Notes under the pieces: generated by a model | Databases searched by the model: none | What the model saw: only the letters and a program-made list of their open reading frames with translations | Told to the model about the DNA's origin: nothing | From: Pseudomonadota bacterium | GTDB lineage: Bacteria; Pseudomonadota; Alphaproteobacteria; Rhodospirillales; Magnetospirillaceae | Direction of reading: 5' to 3' | Assembly: GCA_021793155.1 (NCBI GenBank) | Contig: JAJYTF010000004.1 | Coordinates: forward strand, 1-64,000 | DNA: 64,000 nt | Made by a program: the position numbers and the translations under genes | Shown here: piece after piece, positions 23,151 through 31,615 of the stretch | How the letters are laid out: every line of letters begins with the position of its first letter | Numbering within the stretch: position 1 is the first letter of the stretch

Positions 23151-25508
23151 ATGCCGCACCGCCTCGCCGTTATCCTGTTCCCGATCCTCCTTCTGCTTTC
23201 CCTCCCCGCTTTCGCCCAGGCGCCACCAGCCACCAACGGGTTCAACCTGAGTTGGTCGGCCCTCGATCCCGGGGACGACTGGGCGGCGCAGGTGATCGAA
23301 AGTGTTTTCCCCGTTTCCGGCAATCCGCCGCCCACGGCGACCGGATCGGAAGCCACGGTGATCGGCCAGATGGTCGGCCAGCTCACCGGGTTCGTCATGG
23401 CCATCGCCATGGCCTTCGTCTGCTACCTGACCATCATGAACATCCATCGGGTGGCCGAGACGGCACGGCTGCTGTCGACCGGCATGACCAGTATGTTTCT
23501 GGTCCGCGTCGGCTTCGCCGCCATCATGATGTTCCCGCAGAGCAACGGCTTCTCCGTCGGCCAATCGGCGATCATCCAAGGTGCCTTGTGGGGCATCGGC
23601 ATGGCTCGGACGGTCTACACCAACGCCGTACAGGCGGTCGGCCCCGATGCCATGGTGATCGCCCAGCCGATGATCCCCGGCACCAAGACCATCGTCGCCA
23701 ACCTGATGCAGAACGAACTGTGCCGTGCTTTGGTCAATGCCGCCTCCGGCAACCCGAACCTGGTGCCCGAACCGACGCCGGTCCAGGTGCAGAATGTCGA
23801 CAACTCGGGAACCATCACCTGGTCCTATTCCCTGTCGCCGGGCAACCAGACCGGCTCCCCGGTCTGCGGGACCGTCCAGATCCGCGAGCCGAACCAAGGC
23901 AGCACCAACATCGCCGGTGTCAATGTCGACATGATGGGCCAGCAGCAAACCATCCTGACCAACGTGCTGCAGAACGACATCCTGCCGACGATTCAGACGG
24001 TGGCGACCAATCTGTGGCAGACCAAGCAGGCCAGCGCCCTTTCGCCGCTGCAGGGCGTGTTCCAAACGGCAACGGCGGACTACACGAACCAGTTGACAGC
24101 CGCGGCGACGACGATCACCGCCAGCTTGCGGGCGGGTCTGCTCAGCAACACCGCCACGGCGCGCAGCGGTGGCCTCGGCTTGGCGCAGAACCAGACCCAG
24201 CTCTCCTCGCTCGGCTGGAGTTCGGCCGGCGCCTATTACCTGGAATTCGCCCGGCTGAACGGCCAGACGCTGTCCCTGCTCACCGCCACGCCGACCGTCA
24301 CCCAGCCGAGCTATGAGGGACTCGGGCCGGCGCTGAGCACCGATCTGGCCCCCCTGATCCAGGCTTCGCAGGCCTTCCTCACCAGGCTCGACACCTATGT
24401 CACCACCACCGACGGCTTGAGCACGCCGGGCGGTAACGCCGATCTGTTCTCCGGCGCGACCCCAGGCGGTGACGGGGCCGGAGTCCTCGACCAATTGGCC
24501 CGCAGGCTCCATGTCTCCGATTGGGTGCTGCAGGCCCTGCAGTCGGCGATGTCGCCAAGCGGAACGCTGTGGACCGATCCCTTCGGTGGCTTGATGCGTC
24601 TGGGCAATCAGATGATCCTCATTGCGCTCACCATCCTCGGCTCGGCCGCTCTGCTCTCGTCGACCACCGGCACCGCCGCGGCCACCCTGTTCAATCTGCT
24701 GTCCGGCAACGCCGCCGCCGCCGGCATGTCGGTGGTTGGGCATTTCCTGGTAAATTTCCTTGCCACTCCGATCTTCCTCGGCGTCGCCGGGCTGCTCATC
24801 CCCGGCCTGACCATTGCCTTCGTCCTGCCGACGATCCCCTGGGTGATGTGGATGGCCGGTGTCGCCGGCTGGATCATCCTGGTCTGCGAGGCTTTCATCG
24901 CTGTGCCGCTGTGGATGCTCGCCCACATGACCTTCGAAGGGCCGGGCCTGCATGGCAACGCCACCGAAGGCTATTCGCTGCTGTTCAACGTTCTCTTCCG
25001 GCCGGTCCTCATGCTCTTCGGGCTATTCCTCGGCTATTTCGTCTTCGCCGCCATGTCCTGGCTCATCCAGCAGAGCTTCGGTATTGCCGCCGGATTCGTC
25101 CTTGCCAACGGCTGGCTGGTCACCAACATGATCGGGCTGACGGTACTCCTTGGGATATTCGTTCTTACCCATGTGGTGTCCGCCTTGATTAGCTTCCGGC
25201 TGATTTCCCTGGTGCCCCATCACTTGCCGCGACTGATCGGCTTCATGGCGGCGAACCGGGTGGACATGGATCAGTTCAGCCGGGATGCAGCCTTGGTGGG
25301 GGTCAGGGGGACAGTGTTGGCAACGAATGATGCGCTCCTGAGCCCTCTGCGTTCGGCAGCAAGTTCCGGCAATGCTCTTAGCTCACCGCCTCGGTACTTG
25401 CCTGGGCCGAATACCGGAACCGCTTCAGCCGGCAATGCAGGAATGGACAGTACGCTTCGCGCCGTGACCGATGTGCCACCCCCGCCGGCTGAGTTTGACG
25501 AGGCATGA
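23151..25508 (+). CDS. dotA: Polytopic inner-membrane transfer protein DotA (TraY)
   Basis: The 785-residue protein has a signal peptide (about residues 1-22, ending AFAQA), an early membrane pair around residues 75-125, a long periplasmic region (about 130-470) and a C-terminal membrane-rich block. That block includes ILIALTILGSAALLSSTTG, FLGVAGLLIPGLTIAFVLP and GLFLGYFVFAAMSWL. This is the DotA/TraY layout, with length close to TraY (745 residues). DotA is part of the inner-membrane channel. The ATG at 23151 starts the signal peptide; a longer upstream frame is not supported. A coiled-coil protein gene follows by 2 bases. Confidence 0.82.
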   Translation: MPHRLAVILFPILLLLSLPAFAQAPPATNGFNLSWSALDPGDDWAAQVIESVFPVSGNPPPTATGSEATVIGQMVGQLTGFVMAIAMAFVCYLTIMNIHRVAETARLLSTGMTSMFLVRVGFAAIMMFPQSNGFSVGQSAIIQGALWGIGMARTVYTNAVQAVGPDAMVIAQPMIPGTKTIVANLMQNELCRALVNAASGNPNLVPEPTPVQVQNVDNSGTITWSYSLSPGNQTGSPVCGTVQIREPNQGSTNIAGVNVDMMGQQQTILTNVLQNDILPTIQTVATNLWQTKQASALSPLQGVFQTATADYTNQLTAAATTITASLRAGLLSNTATARSGGLGLAQNQTQLSSLGWSSAGAYYLEFARLNGQTLSLLTATPTVTQPSYEGLGPALSTDLAPLIQASQAFLTRLDTYVTTTDGLSTPGGNADLFSGATPGGDGAGVLDQLARRLHVSDWVLQALQSAMSPSGTLWTDPFGGLMRLGNQMILIALTILGSAALLSSTTGTAAATLFNLLSGNAAAAGMSVVGHFLVNFLATPIFLGVAGLLIPGLTIAFVLPTIPWVMWMAGVAGWIILVCEAFIAVPLWMLAHMTFEGPGLHGNATEGYSLLFNVLFRPVLMLFGLFLGYFVFAAMSWLIQQSFGIAAGFVLANGWLVTNMIGLTVLLGIFVLTHVVSALISFRLISLVPHHLPRLIGFMAANRVDMDQFSRDAALVGVRGTVLATNDALLSPLRSAASSGNALSSPPRYLPGPNTGTASAGNAGMDSTLRAVTDVPPPPAEFDEA

Positions 25509-25510
25509 CC

Positions 25511-25963
25511 ATGTTGGACAACGATCCGGAAGACGGTTTCAGTCCCGCCGCTTGGTTCTTCCTCGGCGCTCAGGAAGAACGCGCACGCCAGCGCAACCAA
25601 GAATGGATGCGGGACGTGCTCGCTGGGCGACCCGTTCCGAAAGCCGATTTCCAAGCACTGCTTGCCGAAAACGAAAATCTGGGTCACCGAGTCACAGCCC
25701 TCGCCCAGGAAAATGATTATCTTCGCCAGAAGTACGAGCAAGCCGTGGCGGACAATCGAGCGTGGCAGGAATGGGGGGCGAAGGTCAGGATACAGCGAGA
25801 TAGCCTGAAGCAACAGGTCGCCGCGCTGACCGCGGACAACGAAGCCTTGCGCCAGGACCGCGACACCGCCGCAGACTTCTACCAAGAGGCTTTGGAGGGC
25901 CGGCGGGAGCAGGTCGCCGAACTGGAGAAACTGGTCAAGAAACTCCGCCGGGGCGAGGGATAG
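25511..25963 (+). CDS. Coiled-coil cytoplasmic protein coupled to dotA
   Basis: The 150-residue product is mostly heptad-patterned helix (about residues 45-148), for example LLAENENLGHRVTALAQEND. It has no membrane segment or known motif. The ATG at 25511 sits 8 bases from a GAGG site inside the end of dotA; ATG 25505 would overlap the dotA stop. Translational coupling to dotA suggests a transfer-system accessory, but no specific role is evident. Confidence 0.65.
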   Translation: MLDNDPEDGFSPAAWFFLGAQEERARQRNQEWMRDVLAGRPVPKADFQALLAENENLGHRVTALAQENDYLRQKYEQAVADNRAWQEWGAKVRIQRDSLKQQVAALTADNEALRQDRDTAADFYQEALEGRREQVAELEKLVKKLRRGEG

Positions 25964-26028
25964 GGCATTGCCACGCCGTTCGCGCCTCGGCGCGGCATGG
26001 TGCAGGCATTCCTTTCAGGAGGCCCACC

Positions 26029-26331
26029 ATGCGTCTGCTCCGTCTTGTCCTACTGCTCGCCCCGCTTGCCGCCTGCAGTTCCGGCAATGTCCAATCGGCC
26101 AATGATTTCGAGGCGCCGCCAGCCCCGCCGGTGATCCATCCCGATTACGATCCCTATGCCCCATACGGGCAGGCCAATGCGACCTGGAGGCCGCCGGTCT
26201 TCGATCGCCGCGGCACCATCGTCAAACCAGCGGAGCCGTCCACCCAAGCCGACCGGCCTGATTACGAGCATGCTCCTTGGGCCACAGGAGCCGGCGGAGG
26301 CAATGTCCTGGCGCCGCCGGGCACGTTCTGA
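26029..26331 (+). CDS. Small lipoprotein of the transfer region
   Basis: The 100-residue product has a lipoprotein signal ending in LLAPLAAC (cysteine near residue 16). A short mature part rich in Pro, Tyr and Asp follows (HPDYDPYAPYGQANATW). An AGGAGG site precedes the ATG by 5 bases. It follows the coiled-coil gene on the plus strand and converges with the IcmV-like gene. It could help anchor the outer-membrane part of the transfer channel; no family name is offered. Confidence 0.7.
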   Translation: MRLLRLVLLLAPLAACSSGNVQSANDFEAPPAPPVIHPDYDPYAPYGQANATWRPPVFDRRGTIVKPAEPSTQADRPDYEHAPWATGAGGGNVLAPPGTF

Positions 26332-26340
26332 GCCCGGCGT

Positions 26341-26889
26341 TCAGCGCGGCCAGAAGGATTCCGAGGTCAGCAGATACTCGGCTGCAGTAACCATCCGGCG
26401 CGTCCGCAGCCGGAAGTTCTCCAGAGCCGCCCGGAACGCCGCCAGAAAAAACAGGATGCAGAACGGCAAGAATTCGATGACCGCCACCACACGGCTGGCC
26501 GTCCAGGGCATCGTCGCCGCGCGATACAGCCAGGCCAGAAAGAACAGCCAACCGAGGCCGAAGGCCAAGTAGGCGGCCCGCGCCGTTTCCTGCCGCCGGC
26601 GGGCGAAGAGCCGCTCCAGGTCGAGGGACGACAATCCATAGGCCATGGCGGTGGCCTCCATGTCGATGTCCCCGCCTTCGGTCAGACGCAGCGGCGACTG
26701 CGATGGGCGGGTCGCTCCGAGCCGCTGTGCCAGCCGACGAATGAACCGGGCCCCCTGGACGATGTCCTGGGGCGCAGCGGCGACGACCGGCCCACCGGCC
26801 AGCCATTTCGTGCCGCCCCAAACGCGGCCGAAAATACCGCGCCGCCTCGGAGAACCCTGCTTGGCGCGTCCTTGCCTTCGGTCAGCCAT
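26341..26889 (-). CDS. Inner-membrane protein, IcmV/TraX-like
   Basis: The 182-residue protein has a basic N-terminus with GIFGRVWGGTKWLAGG, a helical region containing MAYGLSSLDLERLFARRRQE, and then two adjacent membrane helices (YLAFGLGWLFFLAWLY and VIEFLPFCILFFLAAF) and a basic tail. IcmV has a comparable order: basic N-terminus, LSEADL-type helix and paired membrane helices. TraX occupies a similar place next to TraY in IncI plasmids. The name is by architecture and proximity to dotA. It is 3 bases after the DsbG-like gene on the minus strand. Confidence 0.5.
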   Translation of the reverse strand: MADRRQGRAKQGSPRRRGIFGRVWGGTKWLAGGPVVAAAPQDIVQGARFIRRLAQRLGATRPSQSPLRLTEGGDIDMEATAMAYGLSSLDLERLFARRRQETARAAYLAFGLGWLFFLAWLYRAATMPWTASRVVAVIEFLPFCILFFLAAFRAALENFRLRTRRMVTAAEYLLTSESFWPR

Positions 26890-26892
26890 TCT

Positions 26893-27927
26893 TCACCCTC
26901 CAATCGAGTCGACCAACGCCTTCACATCGGGCGGCAGGCCATCGAGGCGGCCCTCGCCGCCATCGGCCTTTCGCCACAGGAAGGTCGGCGTACCACGCAA
27001 CTGGATGGCCTTCGCCACCGCCATGTTGGCCGCTAAACGCTGGCCAGCATTGGCCGCCGGCGGTCCGGCAAGCTGTCTGTTGCGCCAGGCCGCCACCATC
27101 TGGCCGGGCGGCCTGCTCAGCATGGCAAGGGCGCTGGCGGTGCTCTGGCCGTTATTCTCGTAATCCAGGACCGAGAGGGGAATGACAGCGAGTTGCACCT
27201 TCCCGCTCGCCACGTAGGGCTGCAGGGCCGCCATCGCCCGGATCGAATAGGCGCATTGCGGATCGATAAAGACCCAAAGGCGTGGCGCCGAGACCTTTCC
27301 CGCCGCTTCATGGAAGGTGTCCTTGACCAGGGTGAGCGGTGCCGCCGTCGCCGCGGATGGCGGTGGGGTGGCGGCCTGGCCGATGACGACGGTGGGAATG
27401 GCGCCAGCGATCCGGGCCACCTGGTCGCGGGTAATGTCCCTCCCCGTCGCATCCCACATCACCCCTGGGATGACGCGTTCCCCGTCGGGAGTGGCGTAGA
27501 ACACTTGGAACTGGGATCCATTCTTGACGAAATAGCCACGCAGGCCATGCGCCGTACCCAGCGGTGTGATCTGGCCGTCGGCGATCGCCTCGAGCCGGGC
27601 CAGCGACAGATCGGAGAGCAGGCCGGCCACCACCGCCTCTCCATCCGGCGTCACCTGCACGACCAGAAATTGGTCGCCCTTACGAGCGAGCACCGATCGG
27701 AGGCCGTGCGCCATGCCGAGATCGGCCAAGCTGGCACCTGACGAAGCGAGGTGTTTGAGGGCTGGTACCCTACCAGCGTCCGTTGCCGAGATTATCGGCA
27801 ATGTTGCAACCGTCTGTGCAAGACCGTTGGAGGTTGCTGGCGTGGCACCATCGGCCGCCGCAGCCTGTATTGTCGAAACAAGGCAGGGAACGGCCCAAAG
27901 AACAGAGATAAGGAATTTGCTGTACAT
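26893..27927 (-). CDS. Periplasmic DsbC/DsbG-like protein with a CAYS active-site variant
   Basis: The 344-residue exported protein has a signal peptide (about residues 1-25) and two similar N-terminal units (LGMAHGLRSVLARKG with TPDGEAVVAG, and LGTAHGLRGYFVKNG with TPDGERVIPG), then a thioredoxin-fold C-terminal domain. The usual CxxC is replaced by CAYS at residues 225-228, in the context FIDPQCAYSI. C225 is the only cysteine of the mature protein. Thiol-disulfide isomerase chemistry with a single cysteine would be limited to mixed disulfides, so a chaperone or pilus-assembly role is possible; R64-type plasmids encode related TrbB-like proteins. The ATG at 27927 has GGAGG upstream. Confidence 0.75.
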   Translation of the reverse strand: MYSKFLISVLWAVPCLVSTIQAAAADGATPATSNGLAQTVATLPIISATDAGRVPALKHLASSGASLADLGMAHGLRSVLARKGDQFLVVQVTPDGEAVVAGLLSDLSLARLEAIADGQITPLGTAHGLRGYFVKNGSQFQVFYATPDGERVIPGVMWDATGRDITRDQVARIAGAIPTVVIGQAATPPPSAATAAPLTLVKDTFHEAAGKVSAPRLWVFIDPQCAYSIRAMAALQPYVASGKVQLAVIPLSVLDYENNGQSTASALAMLSRPPGQMVAAWRNRQLAGPPAANAGQRLAANMAVAKAIQLRGTPTFLWRKADGGEGRLDGLPPDVKALVDSIGG

Positions 27928-27986
27928 GGTGCCTCCGGCATGGTTGCCGGCAGGCTCGCGCCGGACGGCGCGAACGGACGTACCCG

Positions 27987-28397
27987 TCAGTCCTTCTCCA
28001 CTCGCCCAATGGGGCTGGACCACGCCGACAAGATCCGGTCCACGCCGACCAAAAACGCCCAGGTCATGACGAGCAAGGGCAGCGGTTCCCGACCGATGAC
28101 CTCCGCATAGGCGAAGGCGGCATTCCGCAAGGCAATCAGATCGGCCAGATTCACTGGTGCGGCGTGCTCAATCTTCGCCACAGCCTCGGTCAAGTCGCGC
28201 TGGAAGTCTCTGCCGCCCATCACCGAATTCGTTTCTATGGGTGGATCGTCTTGGCTGGATCCCTGCGAGGCGACCGCCTGGAGAATCCGCACCAGATCAT
28301 CACAATGCCGGGCCAAGTTCGATTGACCCGATTTGTCCGTTGCCGCCTCAGCGACGGCATCACCCGGAACCTCAGGGCCAGGCTCTTTTTGCGGCAT
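27987..28397 (-). CDS. Hypothetical protein of the element
   Basis: The 136-residue product has a disordered acidic N-terminus and a helical C-terminal half (LADLIALRNAAFAYAEVIGR, then LLVMTWAFLVGVDRIL). The latter is moderately hydrophobic and could be a membrane-associated helix. No motif is recognised. It lies 59 bases before the DsbG-like gene on the same strand and may be cotranscribed with it. Confidence 0.5.
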   Translation of the reverse strand: MPQKEPGPEVPGDAVAEAATDKSGQSNLARHCDDLVRILQAVASQGSSQDDPPIETNSVMGGRDFQRDLTEAVAKIEHAAPVNLADLIALRNAAFAYAEVIGREPLPLLVMTWAFLVGVDRILSAWSSPIGRVEKD

Positions 28398-28604
28398 TGA
28401 AGATTCTCCCTAAGTTTGATCATCTTTCTGATGGCGCAGTGCTTGTAAAACTATTTACGTTATTTTTCCCGTTGTTATTATGTATGCGCACCACCACTAC
28501 TTGTTCTCCCAGCGAAAATGAAGTGATGGCGATCACCGATTCCCTGGCACCTGCCGCCTGTCCATATCCGGAGCCTCCCGGAAGGTAAGCATCCCGCAGC
28601 GCCG

Positions 28605-28847
28605 TCATAGCCGGTCATAGTCCGAGCGGTCGGGCCAATGCACGGTCTCCAACAGGGTCAAGGCTTGGTTCAGCGACAGAAGGGCGGCGCGGATGTCGCG
28701 GCAGCGTGCCTCGGCGTCCTCCACGATGCCCAGACGATTGAGGAAGCCCGTATCGAATGCGGACAGGGCGGCCACGGCCTCGTCGATCCGCCAGAGGACA
28801 GCCTCCGTCGCCTTGAACGCCGCGTCGATCATGGCATCCATCAGCAT
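28605..28847 (-). CDS. Small helical hypothetical protein
   Basis: The 80-residue product is predicted to be mostly helical (AAFKATEAVLWRIDEAVAAL, CRDIRAALLSLNQALTLLE). No family is recognised. It is upstream of the 27987-28397 gene on the same strand with a 207-base gap. A frame shifted by one also runs here but has no internal logic. Confidence 0.45.
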   Translation of the reverse strand: MLMDAMIDAAFKATEAVLWRIDEAVAALSAFDTGFLNRLGIVEDAEARCRDIRAALLSLNQALTLLETVHWPDRSDYDRL

Positions 28848-29177
28848 GTTCCTCGTTTGACATGGATACCGGCCGAATCGAGCGTCGAAGCTGACGAAGA
28901 GATCACAAACAGGCCAGACGGCAACTTATTGTCGGCATCCGGCCTACAATGGATGACAGCCATGATCACTATCGCTGAATTCGTACCGATAGGCGATTTC
29001 GGTTAAACACCGACACGGTTGACTAGACCAAACCGCTCAAGAGATTTGCGGTCCTGCCCACATTTTCTTCGCAACCGTTCCGTCGGAAATCTCCGTTCGC
29101 GGGCACCGAGCCAACCGTGGACTCTCGCCCACCTTGGGGCGACCCGACGCGATGGCGGTGAGACGAAGCGAGCAGGA
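28848..29177. other. Intergenic region upstream of the excisionase-integrase genes
   Basis: About 330 bases between the minus-strand small protein and the plus-strand excisionase-like gene. It should contain divergent promoters. I see no RNA gene or strong repeat in it. Confidence 0.4.
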
Positions 29178-29519
29178 ATGGATAGGCAAAGCGGCAAAGG
29201 GAAAAGCACCAACGTCCACCTCATCCATGATCGGGCGGAGTTGGGCGATCGTTCCCTGAAGGTGGCCGAGGTTGCCCGTTTGTTAAGTTGTGATGAGAGT
29301 CAGGTCCGTAAGCTGGTCGACGCGGGCGAGCTTCATGGCCATGTCCTAGGCAAGCGCGGTATTCGCATCTATCTTTCCTCGGTGGAGGAATACCGCGAAG
29401 CCAAGGCCTTGCAACCGAAGACGAAAGAAAAGTCGTCGTCCGGCCAGCGACGCAAGAGAGTGAGCGCCGCCCACAATGAAGCGGTAGCGAATCTCCGCTC
29501 CCTCGGCATAGATGTCTAA
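29178..29519 (+). CDS. Excisionase-like helix-turn-helix protein
   Basis: The 113-residue protein carries a MerR-type excisionase HTH (LKVAEVARLLSCDESQVRKL, then a beta hairpin with KRGIRIYLSSVEEY) followed by a basic tail. Such small proteins bend att-site DNA and direct integrase toward excision. It ends 21 bases before the integrase start on the same strand, the usual xis-int pairing. An upstream in-frame start at 29019 would add a low-complexity region and is not preferred. Confidence 0.72.
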   Translation: MDRQSGKGKSTNVHLIHDRAELGDRSLKVAEVARLLSCDESQVRKLVDAGELHGHVLGKRGIRIYLSSVEEYREAKALQPKTKEKSSSGQRRKRVSAAHNEAVANLRSLGIDV

Positions 29520-29540
29520 TCCGGCTCCAGAGGCCCTGCC

Positions 29541-30869
29541 ATGGCGCACTTCAACAAACAACGTAAAAAGTGGATGTACGATTTTGAAATAAATGGGAAA
29601 CGCCGCTCAAAATACATCGTGCACCCGGAAACGGGAAAAGAGCCACGGAACAAGACGGAAGCCGTTCGCTTCGAAACCCTGATCCGCGCCAAGGCCTTCG
29701 CGCAGCCCGAGTCGACACCCCATCCACCCGGCGATTTCACCGTCGGCATGGCCTTCGATGCGTTCACGACACGCAAGAAAGGTGGCGGCAACTGGGAAAA
29801 CCAAAAGGTGTATATCGCCGAATTGGCGCGGTTCTTTGGCTTGGCGACGCCGGTGCGCGACATCACTGAGCAGACAATTTGGGAATATATCGCCCACGCC
29901 CGCCGCCAGCCCATTATGGTCTATATGGGAGGCGGCAAGACCAAATCGGAAGCGGTGAAGCTGCGCCGCGACAGCAGCCTCTACCGCCCTTGCAAATCCG
30001 GCCGAACGCGCGCGGACTCCACCATCAACCGATATCTCGACTGCCTGCGCGAAACCCTGCGCATTGCTTACAGCCTGCGTGACAGCGACGGGCGCATGCT
30101 TCTTTCCAACCCCGTGCCGGTCGTGCCGGACCTGACGGAACCGGAGAAGCTACCCCGCCCGATCCCCGATGATGTGCTCTGGCAAATGGCCGACCGGGCG
30201 CCTGCCCACCTTGCCTGGGGCATCCTCCTGGCTCGCCTCATGGGGTTTCGGAAAGGGGAAATGTTCGCCCTCACCATTCAGCAGGTGGACTTCCAGAACG
30301 GCGGCATCTGGCTGGCCGCCGAAGATACCAAGGCCAAGCGAGACGAATTCATCCCGGCCGGCCGGGAGGCCCTGGAGTTGCTGACCTATCTCGTGGCCGA
30401 AGCGATTGCCCGCAAGACCGAGCACCTGATCACCTATCGGCGTCGGCTCAGAAGGGCTCCCGGTGAGAAAGTGCGCTTCACCGAGCCGGTACCGATCAAG
30501 AACCCGAGGACGGCCTGGCGCAGGGTGATGAAGGAATTGGGCGTCGCCGGATTCCACAAGTTCCACCATACCAAGGCCAGTTTCGTGACCGCGATTGCCC
30601 ATAACGCGACCGCAGCGGTCACCCAGGAGCTGGCCCGCCATCGCGACTACCGCACCACCCAACGCTATCTGAAGGTGAACAACCAAGCGGCCCGCGCCGC
30701 CGTCGATGCGGCTTCTATCAGGGTGCCGACGGCAACTGCCCTCGCCCCGAGTCCCAAACAAGAGTCCCAAACAGAGGATCCGATGTTTGGAGAGATGACC
30801 GCTAAGTCCTTGAATTTAATGGTCGGAGCGGCGGGATTCGAACCCACGACCCCCAGTCCCCCAGACTGA
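29541..30869 (+). CDS. int: Tyrosine recombinase (integrase) of the conjugative element
   Basis: The 442-residue protein has an N-terminal SAM-like core-binding part (about residues 60-170) and a catalytic domain with box I Arg R237 (MGFRKGEMFALT), box II H339, box III H367 (LARHRDYRTT) and nucleophile Y376 (QRYLKV). The box II pattern normally HxxR reads HKFH, so the second catalytic arginine (position 342) is histidine. The last 50 or so codons run into the tRNA-Pro gene on the other strand, so the C-terminus (AAGFEPTTPSPPD) is tRNA-complement sequence, a common sign of integration at a tRNA 3' end. It should integrate and excise the element. Confidence 0.88.
   Translation: MAHFNKQRKKWMYDFEINGKRRSKYIVHPETGKEPRNKTEAVRFETLIRAKAFAQPESTPHPPGDFTVGMAFDAFTTRKKGGGNWENQKVYIAELARFFGLATPVRDITEQTIWEYIAHARRQPIMVYMGGGKTKSEAVKLRRDSSLYRPCKSGRTRADSTINRYLDCLRETLRIAYSLRDSDGRMLLSNPVPVVPDLTEPEKLPRPIPDDVLWQMADRAPAHLAWGILLARLMGFRKGEMFALTIQQVDFQNGGIWLAAEDTKAKRDEFIPAGREALELLTYLVAEAIARKTEHLITYRRRLRRAPGEKVRFTEPVPIKNPRTAWRRVMKELGVAGFHKFHHTKASFVTAIAHNATAAVTQELARHRDYRTTQRYLKVNNQAARAAVDAASIRVPTATALAPSPKQESQTEDPMFGEMTAKSLNLMVGAAGFEPTTPSPPD
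30820..30866. other. Putative right attachment site (3' part of tRNA-Pro)
   Basis: The integrase frame ends inside the tRNA gene, so the crossover is expected in the 3' half (T arm to anticodon loop). The matching direct repeat at the left end was not found in the first 640 bases and should lie outside the window. Exact core limits cannot be set here. Confidence 0.45.
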
Positions 30870-30896
30870 TGCGCTACCGGGCTGCGCTACGCTCCG
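30820..30896 (-). tRNA. tRNA-Pro (anticodon GGG)
   Basis: The 77-base gene folds as a tRNA. Acceptor arms are CGGAGCG and CGCTCCG with an encoded ACCA end, the D arm is GCGC/GCGC, and the anticodon stem is TCAGT/ACTGG. The seven-base loop CTGGGGG gives anticodon GGG, and the T arm contains GGTTCGAATCC. It is the integration target of the element to its left. Confidence 0.93.
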
Positions 30897-30923
30897 ACCG
30901 ACCTCCCGAACGGGAGGAGGCTC

Positions 30924-30952
30924 ACTATAACCACCTCGCACGGTGAACGCAA
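30924..30952 (-). promoter_or_regulatory. Putative promoter of tRNA-Pro
   Basis: On the minus strand TTGCGT (30952-30947) and TATAGT (30929-30924) are 17 bases apart and about 28 bases upstream of the tRNA 5' end. A CCTCCC/GGGAGG hairpin lies in the leader at 30902-30917. Confidence 0.45.
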
Positions 30953-30974
30953 CCGCCCGTGAACGGGTGATTGG

Positions 30975-31361
30975 CTAAAGATCGCGGAATTTCTGTCGCA
31001 GCCGGAAGTCCTCCGAGATTACCAGTTCCTCCATCCGCGCCAGCCGCCGGTCCAGGCTGTCGAACCGCCTTGTCAAGTCGTCCACCGTGGGGCGAGGCCA
31101 TTGCCGGTCGTCAACCGCCACTCCCTCGGACCGCACCGGCAGAATCATGGTCAACAGTACGTAAAGTCCAGCGATCAGCGGAAAAAATCCGAACAGCGAG
31201 CCGACGACGGCGGCGATACGGATGAATTTCGGCTGGACCTGGAAATAGGCGCCCAGCCCGGCGCAGACGCCGGCGACCTTGCCGTGGGCCGGATCGCGAT
31301 AAAGTCCCGGCGGCAACCCGAAGCCGGGGGATCGCCCGTCACCCGTCACTTGTTCCTCCAC
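30975..31361 (-). CDS. pspC: Phage shock protein C
   Basis: The 128-residue protein has the PspC domain (LYRDPAHGKVAGVCAGLGAY, about residues 20-80) with one amphipathic and one strongly hydrophobic helix (GFFPLIAGLYVLLTMIL), and a charged helical C-terminus. PspC sits in the inner membrane with PspB and relays envelope stress to PspA. The start overlaps the end of pspB. Confidence 0.88.
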   Translation of the reverse strand: MEEQVTGDGRSPGFGLPPGLYRDPAHGKVAGVCAGLGAYFQVQPKFIRIAAVVGSLFGFFPLIAGLYVLLTMILPVRSEGVAVDDRQWPRPTVDDLTRRFDSLDRRLARMEELVISEDFRLRQKFRDL

Positions 31362-31591
31362 TCGCCATGGGGGGTGTCGAGAACACGTTCCAGGGTATCG
31401 ATGCGCGCCTGCAGGCGATCTGCCAGGGCGGCGAGTTCCGCCAGCTTGCGGTGGTCGTCGGCAGCCTCAGGGCGCAACTCGCCCGGCCATGGAGCCCTGC
31501 GCAGCCGGCTGCGCCAGAACGGTCCGAACACCGTGCCGGCCAGCACGCCGACGACCAGCGCCAACACCACCATTGCGAAGACATGCCCCAT
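31346..31591 (-). CDS. pspB: Phage shock protein B
   Basis: The 81-residue product has one N-terminal membrane helix (FAMVVLALVVGVLAGTVFG) and a C-terminal heptad-patterned coil (LAALADRLQARIDTLERVL), the PspB layout. It is cotranscribed between pspA and pspC and overlaps pspC by 16 bases. Confidence 0.85.
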   Translation of the reverse strand: MGHVFAMVVLALVVGVLAGTVFGPFWRSRLRRAPWPGELRPEAADDHRKLAELAALADRLQARIDTLERVLDTPHGEWRNK

Positions 31592-31615
31592 CGCCGTCGT
31601 CCCCGCTCCCTGCCC

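Noticed and set aside
22968-24953. 661-codon minus-strand frame over dotA
   Set aside because: Shadow of dotA; composition His/Gly/Arg-rich with no fold.
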